DNA from: JABAAE01 sp905480545
GTDB taxonomy: Bacteria > Planctomycetota > Planctomycetia > Pirellulales > Pirellulaceae
NCBI GenBank assembly: GCA_943788025.1
Contig: CALSOR010000002.1
Location: forward strand, 930,001-994,000
Length of the DNA stretch: 64,000 bases
Direction: 5' to 3'
Shown in pieces: positions 8,858 to 18,256 of the stretch. A program made the position numbers and the translations under genes. How positions within the stretch are numbered: position 1 is the first letter of the stretch; each line of letters starts with the position of its first letter. Under the pieces are notes generated by a model. That model was given only the letters and a program-made list of their open reading frames with translations. It searched no databases and was not told the DNA's origin.

Positions 8858-8886
8858 AAAACAAGCATCGGGAACGAGCTTGTTTT
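8858..8886. terminator. bidirectional terminator between convergent genes
   Basis: AAAACAAGC (8858-8866), 11-nt loop, GCTTGTTTT (8878-8886). Read on the minus strand it lies 15 nt after the stop of the DUF255 gene and ends in a T-run. On the plus strand it would end the small secreted-protein transcript. Confidence 0.7.
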
Positions 8887-8900
8887 CTGTTTCGTGCAAA

Positions 8901-11000
8901 TTATTCGAACGCAAGTTTGATTTGCTCCATACCAACCAATGGTGCTTCGCAAGCAAAGTTTTCGCAAACGTAGACGGTTGGTTTTTGATCAATCATCGAT
9001 TTATGTGCGATAAGTGAATTGGCGAGAACAGTGGTCGAAGGTTCTGAATCCGGCAAGAAACAAATCGTCTGATTCGGTTCATATTTTTTGTAAATGAGTT
9101 CCAGCAAAGTTGTTCGATCTGATTTGTCGGCAGCAATCACGATTTGCCGCTGGTTCGCAATTAATCGATCGATTGAGCATAGCATTTGTCCTGCAGCACT
9201 AGGTGCTCGCAGGATAAGATCGTACGCTTGATTTGCGGTTTCGCGGGCGATTTCAATCAGCTTGGAGTCATCGGAAAACTGAGCCAATCGCAACAACGCC
9301 ATTGCCATCATCGAGTTTCCACTCGGCACGCTGCTATCCTGGAATTCTTTATGGCGAGCGATTAATTTCTCAGCATTCTCTGACGTAAAAAAGAACGCAC
9401 CTGCTTCTTCATCGTGAAAGTTCTCGATCACAAGAGCAGAATACTCAATTGCTTTTTCAAGCCAAATTTCAGATCCATCTGTTTCGTATAACGTGATCAA
9501 TGCGTTAATGAAATAGGAATAATCGTCAAGGTATGCCGCCAGTTTTGCTTTGCCATTGCGGAACGTGTGAAGAAGCCCGGCCTGATCATCGACCATTTTT
9601 TCAAGCAAAAAATTCGCCGCGTTGATGGCCGCATCTAAATACTTTGGTTCAGATAAAATTCTGCCGCCTCTGGCCATCGCATTGATCATCAACGAATTCC
9701 AACTCACCAAAATCTTGTCGTCTTTGCCGGGCCGAATTCGTTTGTCTCGGACTTCGAGCAACTTCCCACGACATCGTTTCATGCGATCGCAAAACTCAGT
9801 CGCGTCAATTTCCTTTTGCTTCGCGGTTGCTTCGAGTCTCTGTTGTAGATTAAGGATATTTTCGCCTTCGAAGTTTCCGTTTTCAGTGACGTCATAGACC
9901 TCACAAAAAAGCTTGCCATCCTCGTCGCCAAGAATCTCCACGATTTCTGCAGGTGTCCACACATAGAATTTGCCTTCAACACCCTCGCTGTCCGCGTCTT
10001 CGGTGCTGTGGAATCCGCCATCATCATCAGTCATGTATTTCAATTGATAGTCAAACGTTTCTCGTACCGTTTGTTCGAACAGCGAATCACCGGTGATCGT
10101 GAAGGCATCCAAAAACGTGTCCATCAAAAGCCCGTTGTCATAAAGCATCTTCTCGAAATGGGGCACCAACCACTTCGCATCGACGCTGTATCGAGCGAAA
10201 CCGCCGGCGAGATGATCGTAGATTCCACCCAATGCCATTTTTTGTAGATTGAGGCAAACCATCGCCAGCCACCGAGAACGTTTGTCACTGGGGTCCGCAG
10301 CAGACTCATTTTTCGGTTGGAGGCTTTCGCGACGGTCTAATCGCATCAGCAATTGCAAATCCATCGTGTGCGGAAACTTGGGTGCGCTGCCAAATCCGCC
10401 ATCGGTAAAATCGAAGATCCGTTCCAAGCTTTCACCCGCTTCAAACAATAACGCCTCGTCAAAAAGACGATGATCGCGATCAGCAGACGACTCGTGCTGC
10501 GATGAATTCAGATATTCGGTCACTTTGGCCGATTGCTCCGTCACCTGATCGCGTCGGTTTTGAAACGCATCCAAAACACTTCTCAAGACTCGGTCGAAAC
10601 CGGGCATTCCACGGGAATCGGAGGGCGGCCAATAGGTTCCACCAAAAAAGACGTGGCAATCAGGAGTCAAAAATGCCGAAAGTGGCCATCCGCCTTGTCC
10701 TCGTTGAAGGGACATCACGGCCTGCATATAGATCTGGTCCAGGTCGGGACGTTCTTCGCGATCGACCTTTATGCTTACAAAATGTTCATTAAGAAACGCC
10801 GCAATCGCGGCGTTTTCAAAACTCTCATGCTCCATCACATGACACCAATGGCAGGCAGAATAGCCGACCGAAAGAAATATGGGTTTATCCTCCGCCTTAG
10901 CTTTGTTTAACGCCTCTTCTGACCATGGAAACCAGTCGACAGGGTTTTGGGCATGTTGAAGCAAATAGGGGCTCGACTCGTTGGCAAGGCGATTTGGCAT
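8901..11000 (-). CDS. thioredoxin domain-containing protein (DUF255, YyaL/SPATA20-type)
   Basis: 699 residues, the usual length. The N-terminal thioredoxin-like domain begins with the family signature MPNRLANESSPYLLQHAQNPVDW and carries the CHWCH redox motif with Cys50 and Cys53. The remaining roughly 500 residues form an alpha/alpha toroid like glycosidase barrels, with phrases such as HFEKMLYDNGLL, DADSEGVEGKFYVWT and DDKILVSWNSLMINAMA. There is no signal peptide, so it is cytoplasmic. The biochemical role of the family is not settled. Its 5' region is shared with the structured leader of the divergent ahcY gene. Confidence 0.93.
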   Translation of the reverse strand: MPNRLANESSPYLLQHAQNPVDWFPWSEEALNKAKAEDKPIFLSVGYSACHWCHVMEHESFENAAIAAFLNEHFVSIKVDREERPDLDQIYMQAVMSLQRGQGGWPLSAFLTPDCHVFFGGTYWPPSDSRGMPGFDRVLRSVLDAFQNRRDQVTEQSAKVTEYLNSSQHESSADRDHRLFDEALLFEAGESLERIFDFTDGGFGSAPKFPHTMDLQLLMRLDRRESLQPKNESAADPSDKRSRWLAMVCLNLQKMALGGIYDHLAGGFARYSVDAKWLVPHFEKMLYDNGLLMDTFLDAFTITGDSLFEQTVRETFDYQLKYMTDDDGGFHSTEDADSEGVEGKFYVWTPAEIVEILGDEDGKLFCEVYDVTENGNFEGENILNLQQRLEATAKQKEIDATEFCDRMKRCRGKLLEVRDKRIRPGKDDKILVSWNSLMINAMARGGRILSEPKYLDAAINAANFLLEKMVDDQAGLLHTFRNGKAKLAAYLDDYSYFINALITLYETDGSEIWLEKAIEYSALVIENFHDEEAGAFFFTSENAEKLIARHKEFQDSSVPSGNSMMAMALLRLAQFSDDSKLIEIARETANQAYDLILRAPSAAGQMLCSIDRLIANQRQIVIAADKSDRTTLLELIYKKYEPNQTICFLPDSEPSTTVLANSLIAHKSMIDQKPTVYVCENFACEAPLVGMEQIKLAFE

Positions 11001-11043
11001 CGGGTTGAAATGGGTAAAAAACTGTTGTGCAAGAATGGGAAAT

Positions 11044-11145
11044 ACGGTGAAAGAAGCGAGGAATTGGTGTTTTCACCGTTCCAAATCATCGTGATGCATC
11101 GTAAGATGTATTCAATGGGTGAGTCGTAGAATTCACCCTTTTTTT
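11044..11145 (+). ncRNA. structured leader/attenuator-like RNA upstream of ahcY
   Basis: Three consecutive stems on the plus strand. P1 is ACGGTGAAA (11044-11052) paired with TTTCACCGT (11071-11079), and it has an overlapping alternative, GGAAttGGTG paired with CACCgTTCC (11060-11082). P2 is GATGCATC, a GTAA tetraloop (GNRA type), GATGTATT (11093-11112, two G:U pairs). P3 is the terminator at 11117-11145. No coding region fits and no plus-strand gene ends upstream, so a terminator here implies a short RNA or a premature-termination leader for ahcY, whose start is 107 nt further on. I do not see the known SAH riboswitch consensus. The strand is uncertain, because inverted repeats read both ways and the divergent DUF255 leader covers the same DNA. 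Confidence 0.45.
11117..11145 (+). terminator. intrinsic terminator in the ahcY leader
   Basis: GGGTGA (11117-11122), 10-nt loop, TCACCC (11133-11138) and seven T (11139-11145). The orientation points toward ahcY, 107 nt before its start codon. Confidence 0.7.
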
Positions 11146-11251
11146 GTAGTCGATTCGTGAAAGAAGTTTTACTCGAATCGCTACATTTTTTCTTTTCCAC
11201 ACGTGCTGAGGGGAGTCTTCGCGGTGCGTGATCGTTTTTATGGAGACCATA

Positions 11252-12592
11252 ATGGCACAAGCCGACACTGAAAGACTACCTTACAAAGTTAAAGACATTT
11301 CTCTGGCCGAATTCGGTCGTAAAGAGATCGCCATCGCAGAAAACGAAATGCCGGGATTGATGGCACTTCGCGAAAAGTATGGCGAAAGCAAGCCGTTGAC
11401 TGGTGCTCGCATCGCGGGTTGCTTGCACATGACCATCCAAACTGCCGTTTTAATTGAAACGTTGGTTGAGCTTGGTGCAGAGGTTACTTGGAGCAGCTGC
11501 AACATTTACTCAACTCAGGATCACGCCGCAGCTGCAATCGCAGCAGCTGGTATTCCTGTTTATGCTTGGAAGGGAATGTCCAACGAAGAGTTCGATTGGT
11601 GTATCGAACAAACTTTACATTTTCCATCGGGCAACTCATTGAACATGATCTTGGACGATGGTGGTGACTTGACCGCAATGGTTCATGACAAGTTCCCAGA
11701 GCTTTTAGGTGACATTCGCGGTATTTCTGAAGAAACCACCGCTGGTATCCACCGCTTGGAACTCCTCAACAAATCGGGCAAGCTTCAGGTTCCTGCAATC
11801 AACGTCAACGATTCAGCAACCAAGAGCAAGTTCGACAACCTTTACGGTTGTCGCGAATCGTTGGCTGACGGCGTCAAGCGTGCCACCGACGTGATGCTTG
11901 CCGGTAAAGTAGCTGTGGTTTGCGGTTATGGCGACGTGGGCAAGGGTTGTGCAGCCAGTCTTCAACGTTATGGTTGCCGCGTGATTGTGACCGAAATTGA
12001 TCCGATCAACGCGCTTCAAGCAGCGATGGAAGGTTTCGAAGTTGTCACAATGGAAGACGCTTGTAAAGAAGGTCGTTTGTTTGTCACCACAACCGGTAAC
12101 AAGGACATCATTCTTGGCGACCACATGGTGAACATGCCAAACGACGCGATTCTTTGTAACATTGGTCACTTTGATACAGAAATCGATATCGCATGGTTGG
12201 ATTCGCAAGTTGAAGCCGGCAAAGCAACGGTAAGCGAGATCAAGCCCGCCGATATCGGTGCGGTCGATCGTTACACGTTTGGCGAAACAGGTCGCAGCAT
12301 CATCGTTTTGGCCAAAGGACGTTTGGTCAACCTCGGTTGTGCAACCGGTCACCCAAGCTTCGTAATGAGCACGTCTTTCACCAACCAGGTTCTAGCTCAG
12401 CTTGAACTTTGGGAGCGTCACGATCAATACGAAACTGATGTCGTAATGCTGCCCAAGCGTTTGGACGAAGAAGTTGCTCGTTTGCACCTCGAAAAAATTG
12501 GCGTCAAGTTGACGACTTTGTCACAGGAACAAGCCGATTACATCGGCGTTCCAGTCGAAGGTCCATACAAGCCCGATCATTATCGTTATTAA
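11252..12592 (+). CDS. ahcY: adenosylhomocysteinase (S-adenosyl-L-homocysteine hydrolase)
   Basis: 446 residues. It hydrolyses S-adenosylhomocysteine to adenosine and homocysteine in the methyl cycle, using tightly bound NAD, in the cytoplasm. I chose ATG 11252 because GGAG lies 6 nt upstream; a GTG at 11228 and an ATG at 11240 are in frame. Visible hallmarks are SSCNIYSTQDHAAAA (substrate site, about 81-95), DDGGD (135-139), NVNDSATKSKFDN (about 184-196), the NAD loop GYGDVGKG (225-232) and the C-terminal GPYKPDHYRY. It is monocistronic: a strong terminator follows, and a hairpin leader with its own terminator precedes it. Confidence 0.97.
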   Translation: MAQADTERLPYKVKDISLAEFGRKEIAIAENEMPGLMALREKYGESKPLTGARIAGCLHMTIQTAVLIETLVELGAEVTWSSCNIYSTQDHAAAAIAAAGIPVYAWKGMSNEEFDWCIEQTLHFPSGNSLNMILDDGGDLTAMVHDKFPELLGDIRGISEETTAGIHRLELLNKSGKLQVPAINVNDSATKSKFDNLYGCRESLADGVKRATDVMLAGKVAVVCGYGDVGKGCAASLQRYGCRVIVTEIDPINALQAAMEGFEVVTMEDACKEGRLFVTTTGNKDIILGDHMVNMPNDAILCNIGHFDTEIDIAWLDSQVEAGKATVSEIKPADIGAVDRYTFGETGRSIIVLAKGRLVNLGCATGHPSFVMSTSFTNQVLAQLELWERHDQYETDVVMLPKRLDEEVARLHLEKIGVKLTTLSQEQADYIGVPVEGPYKPDHYRY

Positions 12593-12627
12593 ACAAGTTT
12601 GATACCGACTGATTCAACAATAAGAAG

Positions 12628-12655
12628 CGTGGAGCGATTTGCTCCACGTTTTTTT
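12628..12655 (+). terminator. intrinsic terminator after ahcY
   Basis: CGTGGAGC (12628-12635), 5-nt loop, GCTCCACG (12641-12648), seven T. It starts 36 nt after the ahcY stop. Confidence 0.9.
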
Positions 12656-12744
12656 GTTTCTTGGTAGTGAATTTCGGCAACCGGTAGTGGACGTTTTGAA
12701 TTCGCGACGAGTGCATTTGTTGCCGGTTGATTCGTCAATTTCTA

Positions 12745-13458
12745 CTAAGCCAGGAGGTCGGCAATCTGCTCGGTATCGCTTAAGTCGGAAAACAGATGAT
12801 CCGGATGATGGGCGGCCAGTTGTTCCGCTGAATGGCCACCGGTCGCAACGGCAACGGTAATCGCATCGATTGCTTTTCCACAGCGAATATCATTGGGCGT
12901 ATCCCCAATCACAAAGATTTTATCCACCTTTTGCAGATTGACCTTTTGCTCAGCGGCTTGCATGGCTTCGCGCGCTAAATCGCTTCGATCGCGTTGCCGA
13001 TCACCAAATCCACCCCATGTAAAATACTTTTCCACGCCAAAATGCTTAACCTTCTTGAAGGCCCCAATCTCAAGATTTCCAGTTAATAGCGCCAGTTCAA
13101 CACGTTCGTCAGAATGCAATTGATCCAAGAGCGGCGGAATGCCAGGCAACAATTCACCGTCCGAATTCACCAGTTCATCATCGAGCACCGCAAGGTAACT
13201 TGACTTGAATAAAGACCAATTTTCGTCTGAATCTTCGACACCATGCGCGGAAAATAATTGCGTTGCGATGCCCCGGTCGGTTTGTCCATGGATCTCGATC
13301 CTCGCGATTTCTTCTTTTACCTGAAATGTGGTTTTCATCACTCGCGTAATCGACCGACCCCCAGCGCCCTGGGAAATTAGAAGCGTCCCATCAATATCAA
13401 AAAAAATCAAATTCAAAATGAGCTTTCGTTGAAAAAAAGCGGACGAAATCGTCTGCAT
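12745..13458 (-). CDS. HAD-superfamily hydrolase (phosphatase-like)
   Basis: 237 residues. Motif I is FFDIDGTLL with the nucleophile Asp21 and acid/base Asp23. Motif II appears as LALLTGN (about residue 128). The C-terminal motif is IFVIGDTPNDIRCG, which carries the metal-binding aspartates. The small helical cap between motifs I and II is of the phosphoglycolate/beta-phosphoglucomutase phosphatase type. The substrate cannot be fixed from sequence. It is transcribed toward ahcY, with its stop 89 nt past the ahcY terminator. Confidence 0.88.
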   Translation of the reverse strand: MQTISSAFFQRKLILNLIFFDIDGTLLISQGAGGRSITRVMKTTFQVKEEIARIEIHGQTDRGIATQLFSAHGVEDSDENWSLFKSSYLAVLDDELVNSDGELLPGIPPLLDQLHSDERVELALLTGNLEIGAFKKVKHFGVEKYFTWGGFGDRQRDRSDLAREAMQAAEQKVNLQKVDKIFVIGDTPNDIRCGKAIDAITVAVATGGHSAEQLAAHHPDHLFSDLSDTEQIADLLA

Positions 13459-13613
13459 TAAAGATTAAGGAAGTTGTTTCTTTCCGTGTGGTAAGCCAAT
13501 GTCAACGATGTTAGATTATCTGACTTGACGTGAGAACGGCATTTAAATTTCCGCCAAACCTTTGGGCAACCGTTTTCCCCTACCTATTCTATCGACAAGC
13601 CATTGAGGTCGAA

Positions 13614-16391
13614 ATGAAAGTCGGATTTCAATCAATCCCATTTTTCTGTCTGTGCAGCTTCGTTGTTTCTTGCACGCAGCTTATCAATGTTTCAGCTGCG
13701 CAGGAAACAATGCATCATCCGATCATTCCGGCCTTCGAAAGGTTCATCGAGGTTGAAGATGTCACCGATATAGAGCGGGGCACATTGTTGATCAACGAAC
13801 TGAATTGTGCATCCTGTCATACTGGAGCGGTGGTTTCATGGAACGCGGCACCGAAACAGGCGCCGGTATTGTCTGAAATCGGAAATCGAGTCCGGCCCGA
13901 ATACTTCGAAAAATTCCTGCTTGATCCACACGGAACCAAACCTGGAACATCCATGCCGGATGTCTTGAACGGAAAATCGGCTGCTGAAAAAAAGCGAATT
14001 GCCGAATCGATCGGCCACTTTCTTGCGACGACCGGAAAAACCGTAGACACTCCTGCGTTTGCCGGGCCTGTTGGCAACGGTGAAAAACTCTTTCATTCGA
14101 TTGGGTGCGTCGCCTGTCACAATCCACAGAACGAAAAAACCAAAATCGGAACGTCCATTCCTCTTGGGAAACTGTCGGAAAAGTACACGATCCCTGGACT
14201 TGGGGAGTTCTTGAAAGACCCGCTAAAGGCGCGTCCGTCCGGGCGAATGCCGCACCTTGCACTTAACGGTAAAGAAGCTCAAGACATTGCGAGCTATCTT
14301 CTTAGGGACGTAAAAGCCAAGTCGAACATCAATGTTGCGTATTACGAAGGCAGCTGGAAGAAGCTACCCGATTTTGATTCGCTGAAACCAAAATCAACCG
14401 GCTCTGCTCCAAGTTTAAATCCAGTGGTAGGTCCACGCCGAAATGATTTTGCCGTCGTGTTTACCGGTTTTTGGGAAGTAGCCAAAAAGGGCGATTACAA
14501 GTTCCGATTGGGATCGGATGACGGTTCCCGTTTGGTGATCGATGGGAAACAAGTCATTCTTAATGACGGTATCCACCCGACAACATTCAAAAACGGTTCG
14601 ATTAAGCTTGATGCGGGAATTCATGATGTCCGCATCGAATACTTTGAGGGGGGTGGAGAAGAGCAACTGAAATTGGAAGTCTCTGGTCCCGGACTGCCAA
14701 ACCAACCGATGGACGGGCTTTTGCGGGCAACCAAAAAACCACCGATGAACGAAGAAGGGTTCGTCTGGAGTGCTGAGAAAGCAAAACTGGGTCAACAATA
14801 TTTCGTGTCAGTCGGTTGTGCGAATTGTCACGAAATGAAAGTGTCGGGAGATCGACTTTCTGGAACACTTACCGCAATGAAGTTCAATGAGCTTTCGTCT
14901 GGTGGGTGCCTTGATGCAACAGGGAATGTACCGCAGTTCGGTTTCAATGGTGCACAAAAAAAATCGATCAGTGCCGCAATGAAGCAAATTCAATCTGGCT
15001 CGGCGGTTTCAACATCAACCGAAACGCAGATCCATCAAAAGTTGGCGACATTGAATTGTTATGCTTGCCACGAACGAAATTTTGTTGGTGGCGTTGTTGA
15101 TCGCCGAGGTGAATCGTCTGAGATTTACGGTCGCGAAAAATGGTTCAAATCAGATCAACCGGAAATGGGTGATGAGGGGCGACTCCCTCCAGCAATCACA
15201 GGCGTTGGCGGGAAACTGAATCCCCAATGGATGGCCGCGGTGCTGGATAACGGAGCCAAAGAACGCCCCAACATGCTGACACGAATGCCCCGTTTTGGCA
15301 AAAACAACATTGCCGATTTGGATAAGCAATTCGCAGAGGTGGATAAGTTAACCGATATCGTCAAGGTGGAATTCAGCGAGCCGAGTCGTAAGGTCAAATC
15401 GATCGGGAAAGCGTTTGCGGGAACCAGCGAAAAAGAAAACGGACTGTCATGTGTTAAATGTCATACGTTTGGCAAGTACCGGGCAACGGGAATTCAAGCG
15501 ATCAGCTTGACATCGATGTCAAAACGATTGAACAAGGATTGGTTTCAAAAGTACATGCTGAAACCGAGTCGATACCGGCCTGGCACTCGAATGCCGGAAT
15601 CATGGCCGTCCGGAAAAACTTTCTTTCCCGATGTTTTAGAGGGTGATACCCAAAAGCAAATCGCGGCCATCTGGGAATTTCTGTCTGACGGAGAAGATGC
15701 TCCAAAACCAAAAGGTCTCATTCAGGCAAAATTACAACTGGCAGCAATTGATGCGCCAAAAATGTACCGCAATTTTATTGAAGGTGCTGGCTCACGCGCA
15801 ATTGGTGTTGGTTATCCAGAAGAAGTCAATCTTGCGTTTGATGCAAACAACATTCGACTTGCGATGATTTGGCAAGGGGCGTTCATTGATGCATCGCGAC
15901 ATTGGACGGGGAGGGGGCAGGGGTACCAACCGCCGTTGGGTGACAACGTTCTCAAATTTGATGATGCAGTTTCGTTCGCATTGCCGGACGTTGCCGAGAA
16001 AGCGTGGCCAAAATCGACAGCCAAAGAGTTAGGAATGCGATTCAAAGGGTACCGCTTCAATAAAGATCGCGAGCCCGCGTTTCTCTATCAGTTGAACGAT
16101 GTCACGATTTTCGACCAACCAATACCAACAACGAAGCAAGACGCTATAACGCTGATGCGAAAGTTTTCGATGGAGTCGAAGTCGACGAAATCAGTTTGGT
16201 TTCGCGCGGCGGTTGCAGGCAAAATCGAAAAACGTGACGAAGGATCATTTGAAATGGATGGAGATTATCAGCTAAAACTTTCTGATGGCCAGAAGTCTTT
16301 GATTCGTCAAGTCGGCGGTAAACAGGAGCTCTTGGTTCCAATCGATTTGAGCGACGGTTCAGCTGAGTTTTCCGTGGAATACCTTTGGTAA
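13614..16391 (+). CDS. secreted multiheme c-type cytochrome with PA14-like domain
   Basis: 925 residues from ATG 13614; a GTG at 13530 is in frame but precedes the signal peptide. Residues 1-35 form the signal peptide. Five CxxCH heme motifs are visible: CASCH (about 65), CVACH (about 165), CANCH (about 403), CYACH (about 483) and CVKCH (about 613). Between hemes 2 and 3, about residues 236-365, lies a PA14-like beta-sandwich (GDYKFRLGSDDGSRLVIDGKQV). The C-terminal third has no heme and resembles the planctomycete-specific carbohydrate- or ligand-binding tail. A role in periplasmic electron transfer linked to sugar or alcohol oxidation is inferred. The next gene starts 74 nt downstream, so an operon with the propeller protein is likely. 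Confidence 0.85.
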   Translation: MKVGFQSIPFFCLCSFVVSCTQLINVSAAQETMHHPIIPAFERFIEVEDVTDIERGTLLINELNCASCHTGAVVSWNAAPKQAPVLSEIGNRVRPEYFEKFLLDPHGTKPGTSMPDVLNGKSAAEKKRIAESIGHFLATTGKTVDTPAFAGPVGNGEKLFHSIGCVACHNPQNEKTKIGTSIPLGKLSEKYTIPGLGEFLKDPLKARPSGRMPHLALNGKEAQDIASYLLRDVKAKSNINVAYYEGSWKKLPDFDSLKPKSTGSAPSLNPVVGPRRNDFAVVFTGFWEVAKKGDYKFRLGSDDGSRLVIDGKQVILNDGIHPTTFKNGSIKLDAGIHDVRIEYFEGGGEEQLKLEVSGPGLPNQPMDGLLRATKKPPMNEEGFVWSAEKAKLGQQYFVSVGCANCHEMKVSGDRLSGTLTAMKFNELSSGGCLDATGNVPQFGFNGAQKKSISAAMKQIQSGSAVSTSTETQIHQKLATLNCYACHERNFVGGVVDRRGESSEIYGREKWFKSDQPEMGDEGRLPPAITGVGGKLNPQWMAAVLDNGAKERPNMLTRMPRFGKNNIADLDKQFAEVDKLTDIVKVEFSEPSRKVKSIGKAFAGTSEKENGLSCVKCHTFGKYRATGIQAISLTSMSKRLNKDWFQKYMLKPSRYRPGTRMPESWPSGKTFFPDVLEGDTQKQIAAIWEFLSDGEDAPKPKGLIQAKLQLAAIDAPKMYRNFIEGAGSRAIGVGYPEEVNLAFDANNIRLAMIWQGAFIDASRHWTGRGQGYQPPLGDNVLKFDDAVSFALPDVAEKAWPKSTAKELGMRFKGYRFNKDREPAFLYQLNDVTIFDQPIPTTKQDAITLMRKFSMESKSTKSVWFRAAVAGKIEKRDEGSFEMDGDYQLKLSDGQKSLIRQVGGKQELLVPIDLSDGSAEFSVEYLW

Positions 16392-16464
16392 CTCATCACT
16401 AGATTGACCACAGTAAATTCAGATTAAAACGAAATAACAACACGAAAAAAATTGAGATAGTTTG

Positions 16465-17976
16465 ATGAAGAATCTGTTTTGTGTTTTGCCGACAATGCTT
16501 TGTGCGATTACTTTCACTTCGATTGGTTTTCAGTCGAATCACACATTCGCACAAGAGAAGGCTGAGAAACCGCGTGGTGACGAGTTTTATGTCATTGAGT
16601 CGATTCCCACTCCAGAAGGGGTCGTCCTTGAAGGGGGTGGCATTGAAATGATGGCAGACGGGCGGATCGCGGTTTCGTCTCGTCGTGGTGATATTTATAT
16701 GTTCCAAAATCCGCTTCAAAAGGATCCGGCGAAAATCACCAACCAACTTTTTATGGACGGATTGCACGAAGTCCTAGGCTTGGCTGAAAAAGACGGTTGG
16801 CTTTATGCAACTCAACGCGGCGAAGTCAGTCGTTTAAAAGATGAAGACGGTGATGGTTTGGCTGATATCGTCGAAACGATTTCCGACGAATGGGAAATCG
16901 ATGGCGACTACCACGAATATGCATTCGGTTCTAAGTTTGACAAGAATGATGACATCTGGGTGGTCCTCTGTTTAACGGGATCTTTTAACAGTAACAGCAA
17001 GTATCGGGGTTGGTGCTTGCGAGTCAACAAAGATGGGAAAACGGTTGCAACCTGCAGCGGAATTCGCTCACCCGGCGGAATCGGTGCGAACGTCGACGGC
17101 GAAATCTTTTATACCGACAACCAGGGACCATGGAATGGAACGTGCAGCTTAAAGTGGCTCCGCAAAGGTTCGTTTCAGGGACACCCGGGTGGCAACAAGT
17201 GGTTTTCCGAAACCGACGCCATTGGGCCACGTCCAAAGGATCCGATGAGTGGTAGCCGGATTATGACCGAAGCAAAAAAAATCCCCGAATACGAACCGCC
17301 TGCCATTCTATTTCCCTATAAGAAAATGGGACAATCGGCGAGTGGAATTGTTTGTGATACGTCAAACGGCAAGTTCGGTCCATTTAAAAACCAGATGTTT
17401 GTCGGCGACCAAACCTTCAGTTGGATCATGCGTGTCGATCTTCAGAAAGTGAAGGGGCATTATCAGGGGGCCTGCTTTCCGTTTCTGACCGGTTTCAATT
17501 CCGGGACGCTTGCGATTGAACAAGCTCCCAACGGTATGCTATTCACAAGCGGCACGAATCGCGGTTGGGGCTCGCGTGGCACTAAACCGTTTTCGCTTGA
17601 GAGAGTTCAGTGGACGGGGAAGACTCCGTTCGAAGTCCTCAACATGAAAGCCAAACACGACGGGTTTGAATTGAAGTTCACTGAGCCAGTTGATCCCGCG
17701 ACGGCTAGTGATGTCAGCTCATACTCAATGCCGACATACACCTATATTTTTCAAAGCAGCTACGGTAGTCCAGAAGTCGATCATGTGGATTGTAAGATCA
17801 CCAAAGCCGTGGTTTCGGATGACGGTTTATCCGTTCGATTGACGGTCGATAAACTTCATGAAGGTCATGTCCATGAATTGCATCTGGACGGTGTGACAGC
17901 CAAGTCGGGTGGGAAGTTGCGAAACGCAGTCGGCTATTACACGCTAAACTATATTCCTGAGGTCATGGGAAAGTAA
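16465..17976 (+). CDS. secreted soluble-quinoprotein/NHL-like beta-propeller protein
   Basis: 503 residues from ATG 16465, with a TTG codon just before it. Residues 1-29 form a signal peptide ending in FAQ. The body has repeated propeller phrases typical of planctomycete sorbosone-dehydrogenase or membrane-bound dehydrogenase-like proteins: GIEMMADGRIAVSSRRGDIY, GLAEKDGWLYATQRGEVSRL, FGSKFDKNDDIWV, RSPGGIGANVDGEIFYTDNQG. A calcium-type DEDGDGLAD loop sits near residue 130. No CxxCH is present, so electrons would have to go to a partner, plausibly the cytochrome encoded just upstream. The cofactor (PQQ) is inferred, not shown. Confidence 0.8.
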   Translation: MKNLFCVLPTMLCAITFTSIGFQSNHTFAQEKAEKPRGDEFYVIESIPTPEGVVLEGGGIEMMADGRIAVSSRRGDIYMFQNPLQKDPAKITNQLFMDGLHEVLGLAEKDGWLYATQRGEVSRLKDEDGDGLADIVETISDEWEIDGDYHEYAFGSKFDKNDDIWVVLCLTGSFNSNSKYRGWCLRVNKDGKTVATCSGIRSPGGIGANVDGEIFYTDNQGPWNGTCSLKWLRKGSFQGHPGGNKWFSETDAIGPRPKDPMSGSRIMTEAKKIPEYEPPAILFPYKKMGQSASGIVCDTSNGKFGPFKNQMFVGDQTFSWIMRVDLQKVKGHYQGACFPFLTGFNSGTLAIEQAPNGMLFTSGTNRGWGSRGTKPFSLERVQWTGKTPFEVLNMKAKHDGFELKFTEPVDPATASDVSSYSMPTYTYIFQSSYGSPEVDHVDCKITKAVVSDDGLSVRLTVDKLHEGHVHELHLDGVTAKSGGKLRNAVGYYTLNYIPEVMGK

Positions 17977-18256
17977 TTTGGGCATCTTCCCTCAACAGCC
18001 ACATTTCTTTTATCTCAAGTGAGGTTTCCAGCGTCCATTGAACTCCCGGTGTTTCGATAGCACGATTGAATCGTACTCGTCGGACGGCAAAGTAAGTCCC
18101 CTAGCTCTTGATTGGATTTTGGCTGAATTCCAACGCCGAATCGCGAGCAGCTTGGACGAAGAAAAATCAACTTCGACCAGACGTCGTCAGAACAATAAAC
18201 TTCAGGTCAAAAAAGGGCAGCTTCATCGAAGCGTAGTAATCAGATGCCAAAAAGAA

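Noticed and set aside
11001..11251. Known SAH riboswitch upstream of ahcY
   Set aside because: The conserved SAH aptamer sequence is not visible. The hairpins were reported as an unclassified leader instead.
18038..18256. Upstream extension of the membrane-anchored propeller protein
   Set aside because: The 73 extra residues are not signal-like and precede better ATG starts at 18257 and 18266.
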